64,000 nucleotides of DNA from Gemmata massiliana (GTDB taxonomy: Bacteria > Planctomycetota > Planctomycetia > Gemmatales > Gemmataceae): NCBI RefSeq assembly GCF_901538265.1, contig NZ_LR593886.1, positions 4,919,738 through 4,983,737 of the forward strand, in the 5' to 3' direction. This document shows positions 27,098-34,416 of this stretch, one piece after another (positions within the stretch are counted from its first letter, which is position 1; each line of letters starts with the position of its first letter). Below the pieces are notes generated by a model. That model was not told where the DNA came from. It saw nothing but the letters and a program-made list of their open reading frames with translations, and made no database searches. The position numbers and the translations under genes were made by a program.

Positions 27098-28414
27098 TCA
27101 ATCGCGCAGGCGCGCGACGTTCGTGTCCGGGCGGACCGGCAGCGTGATGCGGATCGTGGTCCCCTGGTTCACGCGGCTCTCGACCTCGAGCGTGCCGTTG
27201 TGCTGCTGGACGATGCGCCGGCAGATGGCCAACCCCAGCCCGGTGCCCTTGCCGTCTTCCTTGGTGGTGAAGAACGGCTCGAACACCCGGTCCTTGAGTT
27301 CGGAGGGGATGCCCACGCCCGTGTCCGTGACCTCGATCACCACGGCCGGCAACCCGTCGGGCAGGCGCCCGGGGCGCACGCGCGGTACCAGTGTCCCGCC
27401 CTTGGGCATCGCGTCGACCGCGTTGGTGAACAGGTTCAAGAAGACCTGGCGCAAGTGTTGGCGGTCCGCGTGGATCGGGGTGACGAGGCGGTCGAACTCC
27501 GGTTGCACCCGGACCCCGTGTTTTCGCAAGTGGTGCCCGATCAGTTCGACCGTTTTGGTGACCTCTTCGCACACGTCTACGGTGGAGACTTGCTCCCGCC
27601 CGGCGCGGCTGAACTGGAGCAGGTTGGACACCAACCCGGCCATGCGTTCCACTTCGCTCTCGACGATCTCCAGGGGTTTGCGCCGGGGGTCGTCGGGGCG
27701 CGTTTTGGCGATCAGCCCTTCGATACGCAGACTCACCGTGCCGAGCGGGTTGTTCAGCTCGTGGGCGATGCTCGCGGCCAGTTCCCCGACCCCCGCGAGC
27801 TTGGCCGCTTGCCACAACTGTTGCGTGGTGGCACGCAGTTCCTCGGTTCGGGTTTGAAGTTCCGTTAGCGCCTGCTCGCGCTGGCGGGCCGTTTCGTGAA
27901 GTTGCTCGTCCGCACGGGCACGGGCCTCGGTGAGTTCCGCCTGTGCCCGGAGGTGCTCCAGTTCCCGCTGGACCGCCTCGAACCGTTTGCGCTCGGTCAC
28001 GTCGCGGACGATCGCGGTGAAGAGCATGTCCGCCCCGGTACCGAACTTCGAGATCGAGATCTCGGCCGGGAACTCGGACCCGTCCTTGCGCTTGCCGAAC
28101 ACTTCCCGGCGCTCGCCCATTAACCGGGCCGGGGCCGGGGACCGCGCGAACTCCTCCACCTGTCCGTGGTGGGGGGCGCGGAATCGGTCGGGGAGGAGCA
28201 GGTCCAGCGGGCGCCCGACCACCTCGTTTGGGTCGTACCCGAACAGCTTGGCCGCGCCGCAATTGAACAGGACGATGTCCTGGCGCACGTCGACGGTCAC
28301 GACGCCGTCTTCGGTGATGTCCAGGATTTGAGCCAATTGGTCGAGGGAAATACGTGTGGTCACAGCGCTCCTGCGCCCCGCAGTGTCGGACAGAATGACG
28401 GTGCAGTTCATCAT
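27098..28414 (-). CDS. PAS-domain sensor histidine kinase
   Basis: A 438-residue soluble sensor kinase. An N-terminal PAS domain (about 22-145: 'LDITEDGVVTVDVRQDIVLFNCGAAKLFGYDPNEVVGRPL', ending 'VRDVTERKRFEAVQREL') is followed by a coiled coil (145-205). The HisKA domain has phospho-acceptor His218 in 'ASIAHELNNPLGT'. The HATPase domain has 'NLFTNAVDAM', 'VTDTGVGIP' and 'GKGTGLGLAI'. No membrane segment, so it senses something cytoplasmic or a partner protein. It belongs to the NtrB-like group and lies immediately upstream of the NtrC-type regulator. The start is the ATG at 28414. Confidence 0.92.
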   Translation of the reverse strand: MMNCTVILSDTAGRRSAVTTRISLDQLAQILDITEDGVVTVDVRQDIVLFNCGAAKLFGYDPNEVVGRPLDLLLPDRFRAPHHGQVEEFARSPAPARLMGERREVFGKRKDGSEFPAEISISKFGTGADMLFTAIVRDVTERKRFEAVQRELEHLRAQAELTEARARADEQLHETARQREQALTELQTRTEELRATTQQLWQAAKLAGVGELAASIAHELNNPLGTVSLRIEGLIAKTRPDDPRRKPLEIVESEVERMAGLVSNLLQFSRAGREQVSTVDVCEEVTKTVELIGHHLRKHGVRVQPEFDRLVTPIHADRQHLRQVFLNLFTNAVDAMPKGGTLVPRVRPGRLPDGLPAVVIEVTDTGVGIPSELKDRVFEPFFTTKEDGKGTGLGLAICRRIVQQHNGTLEVESRVNQGTTIRITLPVRPDTNVARLRD

Positions 28415-28462
28415 GGTTACGGACCGGGGCGCGTGTCAACGAACTTCAATCCAGCGGGCGAA

Positions 28463-28570
28463 CTAGCGCGGGGGGATTTTGCGCAGCAGGAGGTGCGTTA
28501 GCCCGACGAGCATGGTGAGCAGTACGGCCCCGAAGCCCAACATAATCAGCACTTGTACCACGGTTTGCAT
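28463..28570 (-). CDS. Very small membrane protein (35 aa)
   Basis: An ATG at 28570 with GGAGG seven bases upstream opens a 35-codon frame ending in TAG. The product is one hydrophobic helix (QVLIMLGFGAVLLTMLVGL) followed by a basic end, LLLRKIPPR. Composition and ribosome site argue for a real gene although it is far below usual annotation length. It is 48 bp upstream of the histidine kinase on the same strand and could be part of that unit. Function unknown; single-helix proteins of this size often tune a membrane partner. Confidence 0.55.
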   Translation of the reverse strand: MQTVVQVLIMLGFGAVLLTMLVGLTHLLLRKIPPR

Positions 28571-28859
28571 CGCAGCCTCCGGAGTGGGTGGGATGCCGGG
28601 CGCTATCGCAATCCGGGTGCCGGGCGCAGCGGTATCGGAAGGTAGGGATCGTGCCGGGTTTTCGTGCTCTTGGACCGTCCGTTTCGTGGTTCTCGTGTGT
28701 CACGGCGGCACACCGAGTCGCGCCGGGTGTGCGACGCGGGCACGCTTCTGCCCTTTCATTCACCACAATCGGGTTGAACCCGGGCCGGAACGCGGTCGGC
28801 ACGGGTATTGCCTCTGAGCGTGTGCATCCGGCGACAAACTACAAAGGTGGATCGTGGCG

Positions 28860-29138
28860 ATGTGCACCGCGCTCGCGTGTCGAGACCCTCTGGAACGCAG
28901 CCTGCGAGAGTGGGCGACCGAGATCTGTCAGCGCCACCGGAGCCACTTGCGAGAACTGTGGTTCAAGGCCGTGCAACGGGGCGTCGTCATCAGTGGGGTG
29001 GCGCGGTCGTACTACGGCAAGCAACTCGCGCTGTGCGAACTGCAGCGGCGGTGCGGCCTCCCCGTGATCGCGAACCAGATCGAGGTCGAAGCGCCCGAAC
29101 CGGGTGCGAATTTCCCAACGAACCGAATCGGAGGTTGA
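28860..29138 (+). CDS. Small BON-like protein (92 aa)
   Basis: The product contains 'LWFKAVQRGVVISGVARSYYGKQLALCELQRR', which resembles the second half of a BON domain (G-V-V-x-L-x-G-x-V-x-S-Y-x-x-K-x-L-A). BON domains are associated with membranes or phospholipid binding in exported proteins, but no signal peptide is seen here. ATG 28860 is preferred (GGTGG nine bases upstream); a GTG two codons earlier is possible. The next gene starts two bases after this stop, and its ribosome site lies inside this gene's last codons, so they are translationally linked. Confidence 0.6.
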   Translation: MCTALACRDPLERSLREWATEICQRHRSHLRELWFKAVQRGVVISGVARSYYGKQLALCELQRRCGLPVIANQIEVEAPEPGANFPTNRIGG

Positions 29139-29140
29139 CC

Positions 29141-29482
29141 ATGAAACGCGACCCGAACGACGTGCTGCGGGTGTATTCCGGCCCGCTGGCGCTGGTAGAG
29201 GCGCACCGCGCGGCGCTGTCCGAGGCCGGCATCGAGTGCCGCGTCGTCGGAACGGAACTGGTCGGGAGCGTCGGCTCCGTGCTCCCGGAGCCGATCGAAC
29301 TGTGGGTCCACCGGGTCGACATGACCCGGGCCAGAGACATCATTGGGGGTGAATCCGATACTCAAGGGAGTACGACTCACGACCGGCCCCACCACCACTT
29401 CCCCCACCCGGTCAGTGACCCGAAGCCGGCACCCGCTCCGTACCGCCGAGAGCCGTATGTGAACCCCGATCCGAAGGGGTAG
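29141..29482 (+). CDS. DUF2007-type putative signal transducing protein
   Basis: A 113-residue protein. Residues 8-70 ('VLRVYSGPLALVEAHRAALSEAGIECRVVGTELVG', then 'PIELWVHRVDMTRARDIIGG') match the pattern of the small DUF2007 family: a strand, a helix that scans 'E A ... L . . A G I . C', and a final 'A R . I'. The last 40 residues are His/Pro-rich and disordered. GGAGG seven bases upstream fixes the ATG at 29141. Role unknown; the domain is thought to act in signalling. Confidence 0.7.
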   Translation: MKRDPNDVLRVYSGPLALVEAHRAALSEAGIECRVVGTELVGSVGSVLPEPIELWVHRVDMTRARDIIGGESDTQGSTTHDRPHHHFPHPVSDPKPAPAPYRREPYVNPDPKG

Positions 29483-29517
29483 CATTAATCGGTCGGGCCG
29501 TTTTGTGTGGAGGTGAG

Positions 29518-29600
29518 CACGAACGCTCCCGCTCGTAAGCGCGCGGTTCGCCCGGAACATTCTTGGGTGAACCGCGCGCTTACGAGCGGGAGCGTTCGTG
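29518..29600. repeat. Perfect 32-bp inverted repeat between converging genes
   Basis: Arms 29518-29549 and 29569-29600 are exact reverse complements starting CACGAACGCTCCCGCTCGTA, with a 19-base loop. It sits between the ends of a plus-strand and a minus-strand gene and would terminate or block transcription from both sides. No T tract is needed if it works as a long RNA duplex. Confidence 0.75.
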
Positions 29601-29624
29601 TTTGATCCGAATGGGGCCGTTGAC

Positions 29625-30794
29625 TCACTCGTATCCGTAGCGCCGGATCACATCGCCCCAACGCTCGGTCACGAGTGCGTGCTGGGCGTCGGTGAGTTGA
29701 AACTTGTTCGTCTCGTAGTTCGCGTTTTGGCGCTGGTACTCTTCGATCCGCGGTCGCACCACGTCGAAGTCGCCCAAGTTTAGGGTTGCGTACACCTTCT
29801 CTAGCTCGCCGGTGGGATTGCGGACTAGGTCCTCGTATCTCAGTTCCGCGAAGTTCCCTGGCTTGAACAGCGGGCGCCCTTCTTCCAGTCGGTCGTAGAT
29901 CACCCGGAACTCTCGCAGCACCTTTTCTTCGAGTCCTACGTCCGTCGGCGTTTGCAACCCGTGGCTGCGACCCAGCGACCGCCAGAGGTTGATCGTTGAG
30001 GGGTACACCGCGCGCGGGTTACGCACGATGTGAACGAATTTCGCATTCGGGAAGATGTCGAGCAGGACGGGCACGCGGGCCGTGTGCGGGGGTGACTTCA
30101 GCACGAGCTGTTTGCCGGTCCGCAGTGTGACTTCCTTCAGGAAGCGCAGGAACACGCGCTTCCACTTGGCCAGTTGTCGGGGCGAGAGGCCCGACAAATC
30201 GAGCGCGCCGGCGTCTTTGGGTGTCCGGGCCGGGAACGCGAAATCGGTGTACGTGGAGGGCAGCCCCATGAGAGCCAGCGCGAACTCGTCTTCCTGCGGG
30301 CGCTCCCAGCCGAACGGCATGTTGTCCATCGGCCGCTTGTCGGGCAGCATCCACTTCCCGTAGCGCTTGAAGAAGTGGTTGGTGAGGAGCGCGTGGTGCG
30401 GGTTGAAGCAGTCCTGCATGTCCGGGAAGCCGAACTGCGAGTCGCGGATCATCAGTTCGTGCAGGAGCGTGGTGCCGGTGCGCCAGTGGCCGATCACGAA
30501 CACCGGCGGCTTCTCGATCACCGTTTCGCGTACCCGTTCCCCGAACCGCGCGTTGAGCGCCCACCTGAGTGCGGCGTTCGTCACGGAATTGACCGAGACG
30601 ATGGCCGCGATGTACCAGTACGGCGGCTGCACCGCGAACCCGTTGTCCCGCAACAGTCGCATCCAGGTGAAACAGTCCATCCCCTCCCAGACGCGCGGCG
30701 ACCATTCTCGCTTCTGCGGTTTCGCCGGGGCGGGGCGCTTCGGGGCGGGGGCGCTTCCCGTTTCTTTGACTGAGTCGGCCGCGGTCGCGGGCAT
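29625..30794 (-). CDS. Sulfotransferase family protein
   Basis: A 389-residue enzyme. The 5'-phosphosulfate-binding loop is in 'PVFVIGHWRTGTTLLHELM' and the 3'-phosphate-binding region is in 'AKFVHIVRNPRAVYPSTINLW'. Both are hallmarks of PAPS-dependent sulfotransferases of the large planctomycete family. 'DTVDFAFP'-like and 'KSPPHTARVPVLLDIFPNA' fit the same group. It would transfer sulfate to an unidentified acceptor (lipid, sugar or peptide). The N-terminal 35 residues are Ala/Pro/Lys-rich and probably unstructured. ATG 30794 has GGAGG six bases upstream. Confidence 0.87.
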   Translation of the reverse strand: MPATAADSVKETGSAPAPKRPAPAKPQKREWSPRVWEGMDCFTWMRLLRDNGFAVQPPYWYIAAIVSVNSVTNAALRWALNARFGERVRETVIEKPPVFVIGHWRTGTTLLHELMIRDSQFGFPDMQDCFNPHHALLTNHFFKRYGKWMLPDKRPMDNMPFGWERPQEDEFALALMGLPSTYTDFAFPARTPKDAGALDLSGLSPRQLAKWKRVFLRFLKEVTLRTGKQLVLKSPPHTARVPVLLDIFPNAKFVHIVRNPRAVYPSTINLWRSLGRSHGLQTPTDVGLEEKVLREFRVIYDRLEEGRPLFKPGNFAELRYEDLVRNPTGELEKVYATLNLGDFDVVRPRIEEYQRQNANYETNKFQLTDAQHALVTERWGDVIRRYGYE

Positions 30795-31106
30795 CCCGTT
30801 CCTCCATGACGCGACGGACGATTCGCGTGTAGTCAAGTGAAGCGATTCCGCGCACAACGACAACCGCAGCTTGATTCGAGTTCCAGTAGGACCGGTTCAG
30901 TTGCGGCCCACTCTCCGAAATCCGGGGTTCCAGTCTTGACTTCAGTTCGCGCCGCTTTCCGCAAGACGAGTTGCGCCACATGCGCGATTTCCTGACAAAA
31001 CTTGGCCCCAGGAACTTGTAACCCGAGGAGCCTCCGCGATTGTTCGTGACCGCGGTTCCGGGTAGATTCAAAGTCGAGAGTCAACCGACAGGAACAGGAC
31101 GGGCCG
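30795..31106. other. Divergent intergenic region sulfotransferase/dnaX
   Basis: A 312-base gap between two divergent genes. No gene, hairpin or convincing promoter was seen; it must hold the promoters of both. Confidence 0.4.
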
Positions 31107-32936
31107 ATGTCGAAGTCGAAGCCGATCTCCGCACCCGACCCCGGTGCCGACGCGCCGGCGTACACGGTCGTCGCGCGGCGGTACCGGCCACAGCAGTTCG
31201 CGGAGTTAATCGGGCAGGAGCACGTCGCGAACGCGCTGGTGAATGCGCTCAAGTCCGGGCGCGTGGCACATGCGTATTTGTTCACGGGCGCACGCGGGGT
31301 CGGCAAAACCAGCGCCGCCCGTATTCTGGCGAAGGCGCTCAACTGCATGAAGAGCGAGCGCCCGACCGCCACACCGTGCGACGAGTGCGACAGTTGCCGG
31401 GCCGTGATGACCGGTGACGACGTGGACGTGCTGGAGATCGACGGCGCGAGCAACAACAAAGTGGAGGAAGTGCGCGACCTGCGCCAGAACGTCGGGTTCC
31501 GCCCCGCGCGCGGGCGCTACAAGATTTACATCATCGACGAAGTCCACATGCTCTCCACGTCCGCGTTCAACGCGCTTTTGAAGACGCTGGAGGAGCCGCC
31601 CGAGCACGTCAAGTTCATCCTCGCGACAACGGAAGTGCAAAAAATACCGATCACGATCCTGTCACGATGCCAGCGGTTCGATTTCGCGCACGTCGGACCG
31701 GCCAAGATTTTCGACCAGCTCAAGCGGATCGTGGAACGGGAAGGGCACCTCGCCGATGACGACGCGCTACGACTCGTCGCCCGGCGCGCGGCCGGGTCGA
31801 TGCGCGACTCGCAATCGCTGCTCGACCAACTCCTCGCTTCGGCACAGGGCAAACTCACCACGGAGCAAGTGAGTGCCGTTTTGGGGACGGCGGCCGATGA
31901 CCGCGTGATCGAACTCGCCCGCGCCGTTATTGGCGGAGACGCGCGAGCGGCTCTCGATCTCATCGCAGCGTGGGTCGACCGCGGACTTCAGATCGGGGAG
32001 CTTGTTGACCAGCTCGTGGAATACTGGCGCGCACTCATGCTCGTGAGTTGCGGCGGACCAGAGGTTCGTGAACTTCCCGTCTCGCCGAACCAATTTGAGG
32101 CAGTGAAGACGCAATCCCAGAGCGTTTCACTCGACACTATCCTTGCGGGCCTTGAGGTGCTGACCGCGACGAAAGCGCGCATGCGCGGCAGTGCGCACAC
32201 CCAAGTGCTGCTCGAAATGGCTGTGGTCCGGTTGTGCCGGCTCGGGGATCTCCGTTCTCTCGATCAATTGGTGCAAGCGCTGTCGCAACCGGGGGTACAA
32301 TCCGCTGTCGTTGCTACAGGAGCGGGCACCCCGGCCCCAACGCGAGCGCCGGCAGCGGCGGTTCCTGTGGCGGCTGAAGCCGCAAAAAAAAACGGACCCC
32401 TGGCGGGAGCACTGACGGCTAAGCCGGCTGAAAACGGTTCTCCAAATAACAGCACGTCCACGATTCCGCTCAGCGAATCGACCCTTCAAGACGTGTGGAA
32501 TCGCTTTTACCGCTACGCCGGGGAAAGATATCCGATCCTTGCAAAACACTTGAATTCAGTCAGTTCATATGCAATTTCTGCGCCAAATTCTCTGGTAATC
32601 CGCTTCCCTTCGAGTTATAGTGAATCACACGACACGTGTTCGGCCGAGACCGGATCGCTACGGCTCGCGGACGCGCTGAAGAAGGTGACCGGCCAAACGA
32701 TCGCCTTGCGGTTCGAGCGCGATCGCGCCCCAAACTCTCAGCCGCTGGTCCGCGAGGCACAACCCTCGTTGGCGTCGCGCGGGGACGTGAAGCAACTGCT
32801 GCCCAGTCTCCCGCTGTTCAAAAAAGCGCTCGACCTGTTCGGGGCACAGATCCGGCAAGTGGACGACGGCTTCAACCCCTTTGCTGCTCCGCCGAAGGAG
32901 GCGGAGACCAAAGAGGGGACCGACGAGGAAGGGTGA
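31107..32936 (+). CDS. dnaX: DNA polymerase III subunits gamma and tau
   Basis: A 609-residue clamp-loader ATPase of the replicative polymerase. N-terminal 'YTVVARRYRPQQFAELIGQEHV', Walker A 'GARGVGKTSAARILAKALNC', four-cysteine zinc module including 'CDECDSC', Walker B 'IYIIDEVHMLS', sensor 1 'ILATTEVQKIPITILSRCQRFDF' and domain III through about 380. After an Ala/Pro-rich linker (395-430) comes the tau-specific C-terminal region. A run of nine A residues at 32384-32392 falls in that linker, where frameshifting makes the shorter gamma form in other bacteria. It is the first gene of dnaX-ybaB-recR, a conserved order. Confidence 0.95.
   Translation: MSKSKPISAPDPGADAPAYTVVARRYRPQQFAELIGQEHVANALVNALKSGRVAHAYLFTGARGVGKTSAARILAKALNCMKSERPTATPCDECDSCRAVMTGDDVDVLEIDGASNNKVEEVRDLRQNVGFRPARGRYKIYIIDEVHMLSTSAFNALLKTLEEPPEHVKFILATTEVQKIPITILSRCQRFDFAHVGPAKIFDQLKRIVEREGHLADDDALRLVARRAAGSMRDSQSLLDQLLASAQGKLTTEQVSAVLGTAADDRVIELARAVIGGDARAALDLIAAWVDRGLQIGELVDQLVEYWRALMLVSCGGPEVRELPVSPNQFEAVKTQSQSVSLDTILAGLEVLTATKARMRGSAHTQVLLEMAVVRLCRLGDLRSLDQLVQALSQPGVQSAVVATGAGTPAPTRAPAAAVPVAAEAAKKNGPLAGALTAKPAENGSPNNSTSTIPLSESTLQDVWNRFYRYAGERYPILAKHLNSVSSYAISAPNSLVIRFPSSYSESHDTCSAETGSLRLADALKKVTGQTIALRFERDRAPNSQPLVREAQPSLASRGDVKQLLPSLPLFKKALDLFGAQIRQVDDGFNPFAAPPKEAETKEGTDEEG
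32384..32392 (+). promoter_or_regulatory. Nine-A slippage site in dnaX
   Basis: GC followed by nine A and then C, reading GCA AAA AAA AAC in frame (residues 426-429). One extra A leads to a TAA after ten more codons and a product of 438 residues. One missing A leads to a TGA and a product of 435. Both are close to the size of E. coli gamma (431). Thermus thermophilus dnaX uses a run of nine A for the same purpose. Confidence 0.6.
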
Positions 32937-32940
32937 CACC

Positions 32941-33294
32941 ATGTTCAAAGGACTCGGATCGATGCTGAGTCTCCTGGGGAACCAGGGCAAGATTCAGGAA
33001 GAGATTCAGAAGTTCCAGGCGCAAGTGGGGCAGATCACCGCGGAGGCGTCGTCGGGGGCCGGCTACGTCACGGCGAAGGTCAACGGGCGCCTGGAGGTGC
33101 TGAGCGTGCGCATCTCCGAGGACGCGATGAAGCTCAACGACCGCGAGATGCTCGAAGATCTCGTGACCGCTGCGATCAACCAGGCGCTCACGAAGGTGCG
33201 GGCGCAGCTCGCCGAAGAGAGCGCGAAGATGGCCGCGAACATCGGGCTCCCGCCGGGAATGCTCGGGGGCGGCGGGTTCCCCGGAATGGGCTGA
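32941..33294 (+). CDS. ybaB: YbaB/EbfC family nucleoid-associated protein
   Basis: A 117-residue DNA-binding protein. It starts MFKGLGSMLSLLGNQGKI, has a helical middle ('EEIQKFQAQVGQITAEASSGAGYVTAKVNGRLEVLSVRI') and ends in a glycine/methionine-rich tail (GMLGGGGFPGMG), as in the EbfC family. The ATG lies four bases after the dnaX stop. The dnaX-ybaB-recR order supports the assignment. Members bind DNA as dimers and act in nucleoid structure or recombination repair. Confidence 0.92.
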   Translation: MFKGLGSMLSLLGNQGKIQEEIQKFQAQVGQITAEASSGAGYVTAKVNGRLEVLSVRISEDAMKLNDREMLEDLVTAAINQALTKVRAQLAEESAKMAANIGLPPGMLGGGGFPGMG

Positions 33295-33340
33295 TGGGCT
33301 GAGGTGAGTTCCCCGCGCGATCACGACACGAGGTTCGCTC

Positions 33341-33589
33341 ATGCTCGCGTTCATCGTCACGCTCCGGAGCGGTCGGCGCTACACGGTTCAAGCCGAGGAA
33401 CTGCGCTGCACTGGGTGTCACCTGGAACTGGTCGTTGCGGAACCGCCCGCGAGCCCCAATCCCCGGGTGGTCGGGCTGTTCGATCAGAACGAAGTGGTCG
33501 CGGTCGTGGCGCGCGAGCACCTCGTCTCAGAAGAACCGAGCGACGTGGTTCCGCACGCGGTGAGTAGAGTCGATCCGATTCCGTTCTAA
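33341..33589 (+). CDS. Small conserved-looking protein between ybaB and recR (82 aa)
   Basis: Not recognised. MLAFIVTLRSGRRYTVQAEELRC is followed by 'TGCHLELVV', 'VVGLFDQNEVVAVVAREHLVSEE' and a short tail; the whole looks like a small beta-barrel or SH3-like domain. The C-x2-C (CTGC) could bind metal but no second pair is present. GAGG seven bases upstream supports the ATG. It sits inside the dnaX-recR run, 46 bp after ybaB and 48 bp before recR, so it is probably co-transcribed with DNA maintenance genes. Confidence 0.6.
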   Translation: MLAFIVTLRSGRRYTVQAEELRCTGCHLELVVAEPPASPNPRVVGLFDQNEVVAVVAREHLVSEEPSDVVPHAVSRVDPIPF

Positions 33590-33637
33590 CTTCATGGCGG
33601 AGCCTTGGGCGCGAGTCGCCCAAAGGAGTGAGTGGAC

Positions 33638-34234
33638 GTGTCCGAAGCAGGCGTGATTGCGGGGCTGCTTGAGGAGCTAACGAAGCTCCCCGGCATCGGA
33701 CCCAAGAGTGCGGAGCGCATCGCGCACTTCCTGCTCGCGGGCGACCGCCGGCACGCGGTCGAACTCGCTAACGCGCTCCAGGCCGTTGCGGACAAGGTGC
33801 GGCCGTGTTCCGAGTGCTTTAACCTGACCGACGGCACCTTGTGCCCGATTTGTGGAGACCCGAAACGCGACGCGGGGGTTCTATGTGTCGTCGAGACGCC
33901 GCGCGACGTGAACTCGTTCGAGCGCGCGGGTAACTTCCGCGGGCTGTACCACGTCCTGGGCGGGCGCTTGGCCCCGCTCGACGGAATGGGGCCGGACCGG
34001 TTGACCTTTGGCGCGCTCGTGTCGCGTGTGAACCGCGGTGGTGTGCGCGAAGTAATTCTCGCGACCAGCCCGACGCTCGAAGGCGACGGTACCGCGTTGT
34101 TTGCGTCGACGGCACTGGCCCCCACGGGGGTCTCGGTGACGCGACTGGCACGGGGATTGCCTAGCGGTAGTTCCTTGGAACTCGCGAACGCACAAATGCT
34201 AGCCGAGGCACTCGACGGGCGACGAACGTTTTGA
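33638..34234 (+). CDS. recR: Recombination mediator protein RecR
   Basis: A 198-residue protein of the RecFOR pathway, which loads RecA at gaps in DNA. N-terminal helix-hairpin-helix 'LTKLPGIGPKSAERIAHFLL', zinc finger 'CSECFNLTDGTLCPICGD', then a Toprim domain with 'LCVVETPRDVNSFERAGNFRGLYHVLGGRLAPLDGMGPD'. The C-terminus 'SVTRLARGLPSGSSLELANAQMLAEALDGR' is the usual RecR ending. The GTG at 33638 is preferred because GGAG lies nine bases upstream; the GTG two codons earlier has only a three-base gap. Confidence 0.93.
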   Translation: MSEAGVIAGLLEELTKLPGIGPKSAERIAHFLLAGDRRHAVELANALQAVADKVRPCSECFNLTDGTLCPICGDPKRDAGVLCVVETPRDVNSFERAGNFRGLYHVLGGRLAPLDGMGPDRLTFGALVSRVNRGGVREVILATSPTLEGDGTALFASTALAPTGVSVTRLARGLPSGSSLELANAQMLAEALDGRRTF

Positions 34235-34416
34235 GCCAAGCAACCGGGTGCGCGAATGTGAGCACCCCGGGAACTTCGAGAAACTGTTGCCGCAAGAGCG
34301 GAACGCGATCCCGGTATCCGCGAGTAAGCGCAAGTTGTGGAGTTGAGCAAGATTACTGTGGCACGCACGACAGGTGCCCCGCGTGTGACCCACGCACGAT
34401 TCTTGAGAGGGAACCG

